From Acidihalobacter aeolianus (lineage in GTDB: Bacteria > Pseudomonadota > Gammaproteobacteria > DSM-5130 > Acidihalobacteraceae), in NCBI RefSeq assembly GCF_001753165.1, contig NZ_CP017449.1, positions 62,001-126,000 of the forward strand: DNA of 64,000 nucleotides, written 5' to 3'. This document shows, piece by piece, positions 42,407-50,900 of this stretch. The position numbers and the translations under genes were made by a program. Every line of letters starts with the position of its first letter. Position 1 is the first letter of the stretch. The notes beneath the pieces are model-generated. The model searched no databases. It saw only the letters and a program-made list of their open reading frames with translations, and was not told where the DNA came from.

Positions 42407-43008
42407 GTGCGGCACCGCTGCCCTTGTTGTGCATATCGGCGCATGTTTACGCAGCCTCGGTACAGTCGTCGATCGTATCAACCGAGCCATACCTGACCCA
42501 GGGTGTGGAGGTGCAGCGTGGAAATACCTGGTACTTAGGGACGCGGTCTGATCAGCATGCCTTAGAAGCACACATGGATCGCTCTGGTGTCCGCTATACG
42601 CAAGAAGCACACCCGCGAGCGGCGCCTATCCACCTGTTTGCTGAAAGCACGATACCTGCACAATCACCACAGCCAAAGCCACAGCCAAAGCCAAAGCCAA
42701 AGCCTAAGCCTAAGCCTAAGCCTAAGCCTAAGCCGATGAAGATGCGTTCACTAGAGCAGCATGCTGCAAGTCTGCAAAGACAGATTAATTATGAGATGGC
42801 GCACCTACCACCGCTCCCGCAAGCAAACTGCACTACTTTCTACTACCGCGTCCTCAATGGGGACAGCCTGTCGCTCATAGCTAAGCACGTTCTTAGGAAC
42901 GCGAAGGACTGGCGGATCATCTACACCGCAAACAAATCGCTCATAGGTGACAACCCATCAGACATCATGGTGGGCCAGGTCCTCAAGGTTCCGGTCGCTG
43001 CGAACTAA
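42382..43008 (+). CDS. Exported LysM protein with proline/lysine spacer
   Basis: A 208-residue protein. A signal peptide (ending near VYAAS, about residue 25) is followed by a polar domain, a (PK)n stretch (about residues 94-114) of the TonB type that would span the periplasm, a helix, and a C-terminal LysM domain (YYRVLNGDSLSLIAKHVLRN, then NPSDIMVGQVLKVP). LysM binds peptidoglycan. Next to a lytic transglycosylase, it probably anchors or positions the secretion channel in the wall. Confidence 0.82.
   Translation: MGFKSKLLSAAPLPLLCISAHVYAASVQSSIVSTEPYLTQGVEVQRGNTWYLGTRSDQHALEAHMDRSGVRYTQEAHPRAAPIHLFAESTIPAQSPQPKPQPKPKPKPKPKPKPKPKPMKMRSLEQHAASLQRQINYEMAHLPPLPQANCTTFYYRVLNGDSLSLIAKHVLRNAKDWRIIYTANKSLIGDNPSDIMVGQVLKVPVAAN
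42670..42734 (+). repeat. In-frame hexanucleotide tandem repeat encoding Pro-Lys
   Basis: Runs of AGCCAA and then AGCCTA hexamers (about ten units) encode the Pro-Lys spacer of the LysM protein. Copy changes would lengthen or shorten the spacer without a frameshift. Confidence 0.85.
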
Positions 43009-43037
43009 ACGCGAGTCGCCATCACCCCGCTGCCACC

Positions 43038-43062
43038 AGACCGCGCGCCGCGCGGTCTTTTG
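43038..43062 (+). terminator. Rho-independent terminator
   Basis: A G+C-rich stem AGACCGCG/CGCGGTCT followed by CTTTTGCTTTTT. It ends the 41496-43008 unit before the next palindromic promoter. Confidence 0.78.
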
Positions 43063-43216
43063 CTTTTTGCTAGAAAGATGGGCTACTGGCCCGCTTTATT
43101 GCGAATTAGTACTTATTGTACAAAGCCTTGCGCGCCTTCTTAGCCGGGGCTAACACCACCCCCTTCGGCACATTCCTTAGATAAAACTCTCCGGGTTGCA
43201 TTTCGCTTCCGATTGC

Positions 43217-43253
43217 ATAGTATTATACCATCCGCCTAATGGTATTATACTAC
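43217..43253 (+). promoter_or_regulatory. Paired TATTAT-centred palindromes, copies 5 and 6
   Basis: ATAGTATTATACCAT (43217-43231) and ATGGTATTATACTAC (43239-43253), centres 22 bp apart. Both deviate from consensus in one arm only. The second lies 6 bases before the ATG at 43259, so a transcript starting from its -10 would begin at or within a base or two of the start codon. Confidence 0.8.
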
Positions 43254-43258
43254 GCGCC

Positions 43259-43687
43259 ATGTACTGCATCGCAAACATAGCCAACAGTTACCAGATCCCC
43301 GCAGGTCTGATCCTCGCGGTGCGAAAAATTGAAGGCGGGCGAGTCGGTCAAGCAGTCAAGGATCCGAATGATTCCTATGACCTCGGCCCCATGCAGATTA
43401 ATTCGGTTACCTGGCTTCCCGTTCTAGCGCGTCTGCATATCTCCCGCGCGGACGTTCTGCGTAACCGATGCACGAATATCGCAGTAGGCGCCTGGATACT
43501 CCGTAGAGAGTACGGCCGATATGGCAATTGGTTTCAGGCGGTCGCTGCGTACCACGCTGGCCCCTCGCGGGCAGCCACATCTATCGGGATTAATTATGCC
43601 CGGCGGGTGTTTTCTGTATGGGGCCAGCAGCCCCTGCATTCATCGACAAGCCAACCTGTGGAGTACACCAACCATGAAGCTCCGTAA
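43259..43687 (+). CDS. Lytic transglycosylase (VirB1/PilT-like)
   Basis: A 142-residue SLT-fold enzyme. It has the catalytic-glutamate region LILAVRKIEGGRVG, the SYDLGPMQINS box and the VAAYHAGPS segment. Such enzymes cleave the glycan backbone to let the secretion channel cross the wall. No signal peptide is evident from ATG 43259. An upstream in-frame TTG (43196) would add 21 residues but crosses the two palindromic promoter sites, so I do not prefer it. It is the first gene of the pilin-TraL-E-K-B-V-C operon and overlaps the pilin start by 14 bases. Confidence 0.85.
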   Translation: MYCIANIANSYQIPAGLILAVRKIEGGRVGQAVKDPNDSYDLGPMQINSVTWLPVLARLHISRADVLRNRCTNIAVGAWILRREYGRYGNWFQAVAAYHAGPSRAATSIGINYARRVFSVWGQQPLHSSTSQPVEYTNHEAP

Positions 43688-44066
43688 TACCGTTATGAAG
43701 TACAGCCGCAAGGCGAAAGTGATGGCGGGTGCCGTCGCCCTCAACCTGACCATGGTCGCCGTGGCAAGTGCGCAGAGCCTTTCCGCGTATACCGGCGGCG
43801 CCGGCACCTGCTCGACCACGGGCGGCACCGCGACCGATCCCTTCACCGGCCTGCTGTGCTTGCTGGAAGACTGGACCACGTCCTCGCTGGCCGTTGCGCT
43901 CGCCGTTATCGCCCTGGTAATCGGCGTGGTGGTCGGTTTGTCGCGTAGCACCTTCGCACCAGCCCTGGTGGGCTTGGGCGTGGCGGTCGTGTTCATGGTG
44001 GGTCCCAACGTGATCAGCTACGTCGTCACAGGCGCACAGCTGGTTCCGCACCTCGTCGGCGCATAA
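43674..44066 (+). CDS. traA: TraA-like pilin (VirB2/TrbC family)
   Basis: A 130-residue prepilin. A long basic signal region (residues of about 1-34, ending AVASAQ) is followed by a short mature subunit with two hydrophobic helices (about 65-88 and 92-115) joined by a tight loop with SRSTFAPA. This is the typical VirB2/TraA topology. A CSTT...LLC cysteine pair is an extra. A pilin gene immediately before traL and traE is the canonical F-type order. Confidence 0.85.
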   Translation: MKLRNTVMKYSRKAKVMAGAVALNLTMVAVASAQSLSAYTGGAGTCSTTGGTATDPFTGLLCLLEDWTTSSLAVALAVIALVIGVVVGLSRSTFAPALVGLGVAVVFMVGPNVISYVVTGAQLVPHLVGA

Positions 44067-44378
44067 ATGGCCGGCGCTTCAAATCGGTCCGCGGTGTATC
44101 GAGTCCCCAAAGGGCTCGATGCGCCTGTGCCGATTTTGTTCTGGGAGCCCCCCGAATTTATCGGGGCGGTTTCTATCGCCGAATTTTCGATGTTTTTTCA
44201 CGCCACTTTGATTGGTATTGCTGCTTCGGCATTTGTACTGGTTATGGCGGGCAGGATGAACAAAGACGGTGTCAAGAAAGGCCGCTCAAGTCATGTGCTG
44301 CATGCCATGGGTATCCCGATTGATCCGGCGTTGAACAAGCAAATGCCACCAGTCCGCATGCCCGAGTACGTTGACTGA
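44067..44378 (+). CDS. traL: TraL, secretion channel protein
   Basis: A 103-residue TraL/VirB3-like protein. The N-terminal RVPKGLDAPVPILFWEPPEF motif is diagnostic of TraL and precedes one or two membrane helices (about residues 32-61). It is directly adjacent to the pilin stop with no spacing. An attenuator-like hairpin follows it. Confidence 0.88.
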   Translation: MAGASNRSAVYRVPKGLDAPVPILFWEPPEFIGAVSIAEFSMFFHATLIGIAASAFVLVMAGRMNKDGVKKGRSSHVLHAMGIPIDPALNKQMPPVRMPEYVD

Positions 44379-44385
44379 TTGGTAC

Positions 44386-44416
44386 TGCGGGGGCCCTTTT
44401 CGGCCCTCGCACTTTT
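44386..44416 (+). terminator. Hairpin with T-run inside the tra operon (attenuator)
   Basis: TGCGGGGGCC pairs with GGCCCTCGCA around a CTTTTC loop, then CTTTTT. It lies between traL and traE and could reduce readthrough, favouring pilin and TraL expression. Confidence 0.62.
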
Positions 44417-44457
44417 TAGGTGAATGCGGCACCCACCGCTTGATGGAGTCGACCAAC

Positions 44458-45027
44458 ATGAAATTTCTATCCGCGTTGAGAAACGAGGCGAAGGACAAGC
44501 GCGCCTGGTTCACCATTGCCGTGTTTCTTGGCCTCATCAATCTGTATCAACTTCATATGATCTCGGACCTTTCTGGCCGGGTGAATAACGTACTAATTCC
44601 CTTCGGTCTTGTGCGTGGCCACGTCCCGGTGAAAATGACCGCGGACGTCAATATTCAAAACGCTCAATATCTAACGACGCTCGCCCTCAGCGACATGTCT
44701 TTGTTGACCACCTGGACGCCTAGTACCGTCAAATTCCAGATGGCGCGATTTATTGCGCGACTGTCTCCTGACTACCAAGGCGGGCAGGAAACCGTGCTGT
44801 TGCATCAGGCCAAACGCGACGAGAACAAAGCGTTCTCACAGACCTTCTTTGTGAATGGCACATCGGTGCGGGGCAATTCCGTAACGCTGTCCGGAATCCT
44901 CGAGCGTTGGCAAAAAGGTGCTCCGGAGTCCAGCGCAAGCATGCAGTGGACTTTCACATATCAATGGGTCGACGGCATTCCGTATATCAGCAATGTTTCC
45001 GAAAAAGAGGTGAAGTCCAATGCGTAA
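44458..45027 (+). CDS. traE: TraE, secretion channel protein
   Basis: A 189-residue VirB5/TraE-type protein of F systems. A short cytoplasmic N-terminus is followed by one membrane helix (about residues 20-40, FTIAVFLGLINLYQLHMI) and a periplasmic domain with LSPDYQGGQETVLLHQAK and FTYQWVDGIPYISN. ATG 44458 has GGAG 9 bases upstream; 44443 is an alternative. The end overlaps traK by 8 bases. Confidence 0.86.
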   Translation: MKFLSALRNEAKDKRAWFTIAVFLGLINLYQLHMISDLSGRVNNVLIPFGLVRGHVPVKMTADVNIQNAQYLTTLALSDMSLLTTWTPSTVKFQMARFIARLSPDYQGGQETVLLHQAKRDENKAFSQTFFVNGTSVRGNSVTLSGILERWQKGAPESSASMQWTFTYQWVDGIPYISNVSEKEVKSNA

Positions 45028-45703
45028 TGTCCTGCTATCTAGTGCGCTGGCGGGCCTGGTCGCCGCCACTGCTACGGTCGCGCACGCTTCTCCCTCATAT
45101 CCGGTTCTGACCGTTCCTGAACATGGTGGTTATGCGCAAATAAATCTGCCGGATTACTTTTCGAAAATTGTGTTCCCACCAGGGACAGAGCTCGATGGTA
45201 AGGCGGTCTCTCTAAATCACGGCAAGACAATCTTGCTCAAGTTCATGCCGAACAGCATCAAGGGCACCCTCATCGGGTTTATTTCACTGCAGAACGGGCA
45301 AGTTATCCGCGTGGGTTTTCGCCAGAGAAAAGGGGCTCCGCCTCCTGTCTGGTATGCGCCAGGCCGCGATATCAGTATCCATCACTGGCACACCCCCCCA
45401 ACGCTTCACTGGATCGTCGGCGCGATGCGCTCGACTGTCATGTACGGCAAACCCAAAGGCATGGTCCCTGTTCACTTGCCTCCTGCAGCAACCATCGGTG
45501 CCATCAAAGCCTCTCCTCTGGCGGCCTGGAGTAGCGGCGGGTACACCCTCCTGGAATATCGCCTGTCCTCAAAGACACTCACCGCGATTGAGCCGCGTGA
45601 CTTCTACCGGAGCGGCGTGGTCGCGGTTTTGACACAAGCGGATGTTGTCTCCCCCGTACATTCGCCGGCCATCCTGATACTGGAGCGGTCCCAGCATGAG
45701 TGA
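45020..45703 (+). CDS. traK: TraK, secretin-like outer-membrane complex protein
   Basis: A 227-residue periplasmic protein with a signal peptide (cleavage near AHAS). The order of strand-rich segments (VPEHGGYAQINLPDYFSKI, IHHWHTPPTLHWIVG, YTLLEYRLSSKTLTAIEPRDFY) and the position between traE and traB identify TraK. It is the VirB9-like part of the outer core that contacts TraB and TraV. Confidence 0.85.
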   Translation: MRNVLLSSALAGLVAATATVAHASPSYPVLTVPEHGGYAQINLPDYFSKIVFPPGTELDGKAVSLNHGKTILLKFMPNSIKGTLIGFISLQNGQVIRVGFRQRKGAPPPVWYAPGRDISIHHWHTPPTLHWIVGAMRSTVMYGKPKGMVPVHLPPAATIGAIKASPLAAWSSGGYTLLEYRLSSKTLTAIEPRDFYRSGVVAVLTQADVVSPVHSPAILILERSQHE

Positions 45704-47138
45704 AAAGCCCAAGATTACTAAGCCCAAGAATCCTGAGAGCGCAGGCTCATTCCTACGTTCCTCGAAAGGCAGAATGGCCGTGTTCGCGGGTGCAGGCGTG
45801 GTTTTGCTGATATTGATCGCCCGCATGATGGGTGGCGGGCAATCGCATTACAGGCCGCCTCCGCCGAAACCGATCAATACGACTCCGGGTACCAATAACC
45901 TCTACGACCGCACGCTCAGCGACCGCGTGCAATCGCTTTCCTCTCAGAACCAGCAGCTCCAGAGCCAACTCGATACCTTGACTACAAAGCTGCAGAACCT
46001 GCAGCAGACCCAGGTCAGGATGGCGCATGAAGAAAAATCGGCATTGTCGAAGCAAGCTGGCGAGTTGAGTGCGGCGCAACGTGAAGCCGAACAGCGTGGC
46101 AAACATACTCCGACGCCACCTAACAGCAAGGCGCCTGGATCAGGCTTTAATCCTTCGTCATACAAGATGCCACCACAACCGAATGGGGGATATGTTCCGC
46201 CGCCGCCTCCAGCGGGTGGCTATTCTGGAAACGCGCCTGAATCGAGTTCGGGCAACGCCAGTGTGAGTTCGGGTCCCGCACCGCTAGAAATCGCCAATGC
46301 CAACGCGCCAGCAAAAGCGAAGACCCTCAAGGTTAAGTGGAAGAAAAACCCGTACGCGGGATACATGCCGGCGGGATCTTTCGCCAAGGCTGCGCTGCTG
46401 ACGGGTGTGGACGCAGGCACCTCTGACTACACGCGATCGAATCCCCAGCCCATTCTGATGCGTGTTCAATCCAACGCGCAGCTACCCGGCGCGGCCCGCT
46501 ATGGGATCAAGGCCTGCTTCCTGATTGGTAGCGGCTACGGGAACCTCAGCGCAGAACGGGTCTATATCCGGCTGACGCATATCTCCTGCATTTCGCAGTC
46601 CCTTGGCGGTGTTGTCGCCTCCCCGATACAGGGGTACGTCGTTGACTCCGACGGTGTGCTGGGTATGCGTGGGCGGGTGATCAATCGCACAGGTGCACTG
46701 CTAGCAAAAGCATTGCTGGCTGGTTTTGCACAAGGCGCTTCATCCATTGCTCGTATGGCCAGCGAATCGGTGACGACGTCGAGTTTGACCGGCGCAACCA
46801 CAGCGACAATCTCACCGAACAATATCCTCAAAGGTGCAGGTTTCGCCGGTATTGGCGGCGCCGCCTCAATCCTCGCGCGCCAGTACATCAAGGAAGCCTC
46901 TTCGATCTACCCCGTTATAGAGGTGCCACCGGGTCGCAAGGCAACGGTCGTGCTGACCAAGGGCGTGAGTCTGAAATGGAGTCTGTACACAGGACTTTAT
47001 CACCCCGTGGTGAACGCTCCGCATGACGGCACGATTCCGGCCGCTGGCAATGACACTACGGGAGCGACCACAAGTGGGACGCAGCAAGCATCGTCCACGT
47101 TGTCCCCTGTTACATCGACATCTGGAGCCCACTCATGA
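45696..47138 (+). CDS. traB: TraB, channel-spanning protein (VirB10/TrbI family)
   Basis: A 480-residue protein. It has a cytoplasmic N-terminus, one membrane helix (about residues 28-45), a coiled coil (DRVQSLSSQNQQLQSQLDTL), a proline-rich spacer, then the conserved periplasmic TraB domain (YGIKACFLIGSGYGNLSAERVY and SPIQGYVVDSDGVLGMRGRV) with an outer-membrane antenna region GALLAKALLAGFAQGASS. It links inner- and outer-membrane complexes. It overlaps traK by 8 bases and traV by 4. Confidence 0.92.
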   Translation: MSEKPKITKPKNPESAGSFLRSSKGRMAVFAGAGVVLLILIARMMGGGQSHYRPPPPKPINTTPGTNNLYDRTLSDRVQSLSSQNQQLQSQLDTLTTKLQNLQQTQVRMAHEEKSALSKQAGELSAAQREAEQRGKHTPTPPNSKAPGSGFNPSSYKMPPQPNGGYVPPPPPAGGYSGNAPESSSGNASVSSGPAPLEIANANAPAKAKTLKVKWKKNPYAGYMPAGSFAKAALLTGVDAGTSDYTRSNPQPILMRVQSNAQLPGAARYGIKACFLIGSGYGNLSAERVYIRLTHISCISQSLGGVVASPIQGYVVDSDGVLGMRGRVINRTGALLAKALLAGFAQGASSIARMASESVTTSSLTGATTATISPNNILKGAGFAGIGGAASILARQYIKEASSIYPVIEVPPGRKATVVLTKGVSLKWSLYTGLYHPVVNAPHDGTIPAAGNDTTGATTSGTQQASSTLSPVTSTSGAHS

Positions 47139-47680
47139 ATATGCGTTTGTTGAGTTTTGCCTTGATCGTTCCAGTAGCTGCCGTCTCATTGGCTGGGTGC
47201 GCAACACAGGGATATGGGTGCCCGTTGAGCGATAAAAAAGGGTATTGCGCGTCCGTATCGGACACGTATACCGCGGCAAGAAAAGGCGGTGGAGATACCG
47301 AAAGTCTGTTTGCGGGTGACAGTCCGAAACAGATTCATCACCCGCACGCACACATGATAAAGACACAACCGACTCGGTTTATCCCGTTGCCGGCGCCACC
47401 TACCGGTGGCACGCCGGTTTACACACCGGGTGCCCCTTGGCGTGTGTGGATTGCCCCCTGGTTCGACGCAGTAAATGGCGTCATGCACGGAGGCAGTTAT
47501 GTCTTCTTTAGCACGCCTTCCCACTGGGCCTACGGGTCGTTAGGGAATCCTGGCGTTGCATCTGGTCTGTTGGGGCCAATCCAGCCGCAGGATCTTGGCT
47601 TTACCCCAGGTCAGCAGGCCTCTGGTCAAACCAACAGTGGCGCGACTCAACCTCAAGAAACCTTGGTGCATTCGAAATGA
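47135..47680 (+). CDS. traV: TraV, outer-membrane lipoprotein
   Basis: A 181-residue lipoprotein with lipobox SLAGC (cysteine at about residue 22) and two nearby cysteines (YGCPLSDKKGYC), as in TraV/VirB7-like proteins. The C-terminal part has the conserved-type WRVWIAPWFDAVNGVMHGGSYVFF. It forms the outer ring of the channel with TraK and TraB. Overlap of 4 bases with traB and traC. Confidence 0.88.
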   Translation: MNMRLLSFALIVPVAAVSLAGCATQGYGCPLSDKKGYCASVSDTYTAARKGGGDTESLFAGDSPKQIHHPHAHMIKTQPTRFIPLPAPPTGGTPVYTPGAPWRVWIAPWFDAVNGVMHGGSYVFFSTPSHWAYGSLGNPGVASGLLGPIQPQDLGFTPGQQASGQTNSGATQPQETLVHSK

Positions 47681-50388
47681 GCGGACTCAGCATGATGATG
47701 CGTCGGCTGCGCCGGGCGCTGGATAAAAGAGCGGATTTCACATCAGAACTCCCGACGTCGTCACTGCCTGTGGCTGCCGCGGATGCTTTGCTTGAGCGGT
47801 ACTCGCTACTCGCTGATTTTCTGCCCTACAAGGAATTCGACAAAGTACGAAATGTCGCCTACCTCGACGGCAAATCAGGTGCAGCTGCTGTATTTGGTAT
47901 CGCCTTTTCCCCGTTCACCATTGCGGGTAGTGACACAGAGTCTGGTATCGAGGAATTAATAAAAAAGGCTCCAACAAATAGCGTGTTGACGTTTGGCCAG
48001 TGGTGTTCAACGGATTTTCATCATGTGATGAATTCGTGGGCTGCTGCGCGTTCGAATACAAACGACCCGGTCCTACAAAGCATTGCAATAAACAGGGCTG
48101 ATCACTTCAAGCGCTGCATGTATGACGTGTCACTCATCCCATCGGAGCCGCTTCACCCCCGGTCTTCGCGATTTATGTTTTTTGCGAGGATACCCTTTGA
48201 AGGGGATCACGCTTCTGACGAGGATCTCAAGGAATTCGAGCGCCTGGTTCAGGAATACCAGTCATCCGCCGTTGGCGTTTTCAAGTCATTGGGCACCAGC
48301 GGTGTCCATCTGATGAAAGAAGATGAGTGGACGCGCCTCTTGCGGCAAATGCTGCATCCCTCGATCAGTGCCGAAGAATTGGACGAACTCAAAACGTCTG
48401 AAATGGGATTCCCTGAAGGCGTGCACGAGTCTGACACCATGATTCGCGTTTCTCGTGGTGCTGTAAATTTCAGATCAGGTACAACTGAGAAAAATGTTCG
48501 CGTTGTACCGATCACGGTCGATGTCTACCCCGATGAATTGCCATTGGCAAGGATGGGGCAAGTTGCTGGCGATGCCTTTGCTCAGACCTCACGGATCAGC
48601 AGCCCCTTTTGGCTGTATACCAATATCCAGGTTCCCGATCCGGACAAGATCAAGGGAAAGGTACAGATTGCATACGGCATGGTTTCGAAGCAGTGCATGT
48701 CGGATAGCGCGTGGTTCAAGTCTATGGTCCCGCAGGTATTTGAACGACGTGACGAAACTGATGCTTTCTTGAAGCAGCTCAGAGATCGCCATGAAGCGGT
48801 GCGCATGTACACCGGCATGAATGTCTACGTGCACAACGATGTCGCTGATAGCGAGGTCGAAATGGCCCTCAAGATTATGCGTAACGCTGGTTTTAGGGCG
48901 TCGAGGGAACCACATATCACTTTGCCGGTGTTCCTGGCGTCATTGCCGGGGATCTACAACGAAAGTATCGATCAACCCAACAAGGGTTTGCGTCGAGCAT
49001 CCGTCGTTTCAAGTTACAACGCCGCATGTGCGTCTATCGTGCAGGGAGACTGGCAAGGTAACGCACCCTGGAACAACAAGAAGGCGGGGCGCATTGAACA
49101 TTGCGGCATTCCCTATGTATCAAGGCGCGGCGAGCTGGCGTTCTTCGATTTATTTAACTCCGAGACTGGCTACAACGCTTTCATCGCTGCTCGCACCGGC
49201 TCAGGTAAATCGGTACTGGGTAATGAGTTAATCGCAGATGTGCTTGCTCGAGACGGTATCTCGCGCGTGATCGACGTGGGTGGTTCGTACGAGAAGGTCA
49301 ATAAAATATTCGGTGGAGAAGTCATCCGATTCCGACCTGATCAGCCTTTGTCAATGAACCCATATTGGGGGATGGATGAGGATGAGAGTGCCGATCGAGT
49401 AAAGCCCGGCGATTCTGAGCCAGTCGATGACGACGATGACCTCATCGCCAAGGCTGCCGTGAAAAAAGGCACGATGCTGGCCGAAATGCTGCCGTTGCTT
49501 CGTGATATTACGATCGCAATGGCCTACCCGACTTCCATACCGAGTGATTACACGCGTATGGCAGTCCAAGACTGCATCGTGTCAGCGTTCCGTCGTGTCG
49601 GAGGCGAGATGGGTGCTAAAGACGTGTACGAGGAAATGGCTCGGCATGAGGACCCGCGCGTTCAGGATGTTGCGCTTCAAATGAAGCCCTATGCAGTGGG
49701 GCACCTGGCCGCATGGTTCAATGGTGAGCCCGAAATTACGTTCAAAAATAGATTCACTATCCTTGAGCTCGAAGAACTCAACGCAGATCTCGACTTGCGT
49801 GGCGTCGTGCTCCAGCTCGTAATTCAATATATCGAGCGTGATATGTATAGAAGCGACCGCTCTATACACAAGCTGTGTCTTTTGGACGAAGCGTGGGATC
49901 TTTTTTCGGGCAGTTCCTCGTCGGGTTCTAGTAATTCCACAAAGAGATTTATCGAGACAGCATTCCGCCGTATGCGGAAATATCTCGCGAGTGCAGTCGT
50001 CATTGTCCAGTCACTTAAAGACAGTGCTGCATCACCAGCCGCGATGGCTGCGTATGAAAACTCGGCATGGAAAATCATCATGCTGCAGGAAGATATCGCG
50101 ATTAAATACGCCCAAGAGAATGGGCTTATCCCCGATCAGCAATATGATATCGACATGCTCAAATCGATCCGCCGAGGTAGCGGATTTTCAGAAATGGGTA
50201 TTGTTTCTCAGGATGGCGTCAATGTGGTTCGCTTCTGTCTCGACCCGTACTCATATTACGTGTACACGTCCGATGCCAGTGACAATGCCCGTCTGACAGC
50301 CCTTGAAAATGAAGGTTTGACGGTCGATGAGGCGGTGTCTGCTTTAGCTCACGCACGTATTACGGAGTTGATGGGAGGGCAGTCGTGA
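47677..50388 (+). CDS. traC: TraC, secretion ATPase (VirB4 family)
   Basis: A 903-residue cytoplasmic ATPase. The N-terminal domain (about 1-480) has the F-type FLPYKEFDKV start; the ATPase half has Walker A ARTGSGKSV (about residue 505) and Walker B CLLDEAWDLF (about 735), followed by RRMRKYLASAVVIVQSL and a conserved C-terminus. An acidic insert (DESADRVKPGDSEPVDDDDD) lies after the Walker A region. TraC drives pilin and channel assembly. Overlaps both neighbours by 4 bases. Confidence 0.93.
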   Translation: MSGLSMMMRRLRRALDKRADFTSELPTSSLPVAAADALLERYSLLADFLPYKEFDKVRNVAYLDGKSGAAAVFGIAFSPFTIAGSDTESGIEELIKKAPTNSVLTFGQWCSTDFHHVMNSWAAARSNTNDPVLQSIAINRADHFKRCMYDVSLIPSEPLHPRSSRFMFFARIPFEGDHASDEDLKEFERLVQEYQSSAVGVFKSLGTSGVHLMKEDEWTRLLRQMLHPSISAEELDELKTSEMGFPEGVHESDTMIRVSRGAVNFRSGTTEKNVRVVPITVDVYPDELPLARMGQVAGDAFAQTSRISSPFWLYTNIQVPDPDKIKGKVQIAYGMVSKQCMSDSAWFKSMVPQVFERRDETDAFLKQLRDRHEAVRMYTGMNVYVHNDVADSEVEMALKIMRNAGFRASREPHITLPVFLASLPGIYNESIDQPNKGLRRASVVSSYNAACASIVQGDWQGNAPWNNKKAGRIEHCGIPYVSRRGELAFFDLFNSETGYNAFIAARTGSGKSVLGNELIADVLARDGISRVIDVGGSYEKVNKIFGGEVIRFRPDQPLSMNPYWGMDEDESADRVKPGDSEPVDDDDDLIAKAAVKKGTMLAEMLPLLRDITIAMAYPTSIPSDYTRMAVQDCIVSAFRRVGGEMGAKDVYEEMARHEDPRVQDVALQMKPYAVGHLAAWFNGEPEITFKNRFTILELEELNADLDLRGVVLQLVIQYIERDMYRSDRSIHKLCLLDEAWDLFSGSSSSGSSNSTKRFIETAFRRMRKYLASAVVIVQSLKDSAASPAAMAAYENSAWKIIMLQEDIAIKYAQENGLIPDQQYDIDMLKSIRRGSGFSEMGIVSQDGVNVVRFCLDPYSYYVYTSDASDNARLTALENEGLTVDEAVSALAHARITELMGGQS

Positions 50389-50900
50389 TGACCAAGTCAG
50401 GCGCATTTTCTATTGCGGCACTCGTGATCGGGTCAGCGGCTCTGGTGCTCGGGCTCAAGGCCAATTACGACATATCAAATCAGCACGTGAAAGTCGTAAC
50501 CGTGGATATGAGCAGGATTATCAACGCAGAGCGCGCTTCGGTTGCCCAGATACTCAGTGGTGGCACTCCTGCGGTACAGCCCAACGGGTTTCCGTCACAG
50601 TTGAAAGACACCCTGGCTAAGGTCGCCGGTCCCAATACGATCATCCTCGTCAGGCAGGCAGTTGCGATTCCGCATGTCGCTGGTATCCCTGACATCACGG
50701 CCGCTGTGCTTAAGCAGCTCGGACTGCCTGCAACGCTCGCGCACTTGCCCACGCCGATGCAGAAGGTCAATGAGCAACTAGGCAGCACCGGCTTCTCATA
50801 CAGCCAATATTTCAAGGAGCAAAGCAAGAAAGAGGAGCAAACGGCCATCAGCATCATGAAGGCCGCCCAGCGAGCCAGACAGGGAGAACAAGCACCATGA
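50385..50900 (+). CDS. trbI: F-type TrbI protein
   Basis: A 171-residue inner-membrane protein with one N-terminal helix (about residues 8-25) and a periplasmic domain containing VVTVDMSRIINAE and AGPNTIILVRQAVA, as in TrbI_Ftype proteins that follow traC and affect pilus retraction. A charged C-terminal helix (KEQSKKEEQTAISIMKAAQR) ends it. Unrelated to the VirB10 protein also called TrbI in P-type systems. Confidence 0.78.
   Translation: MMTKSGAFSIAALVIGSAALVLGLKANYDISNQHVKVVTVDMSRIINAERASVAQILSGGTPAVQPNGFPSQLKDTLAKVAGPNTIILVRQAVAIPHVAGIPDITAAVLKQLGLPATLAHLPTPMQKVNEQLGSTGFSYSQYFKEQSKKEEQTAISIMKAAQRARQGEQAP

Noticed and set aside
43196-43258. Upstream TTG start for the transglycosylase
   Set aside because: It would place two promoter-like palindromes inside the coding sequence and adds no signal peptide.
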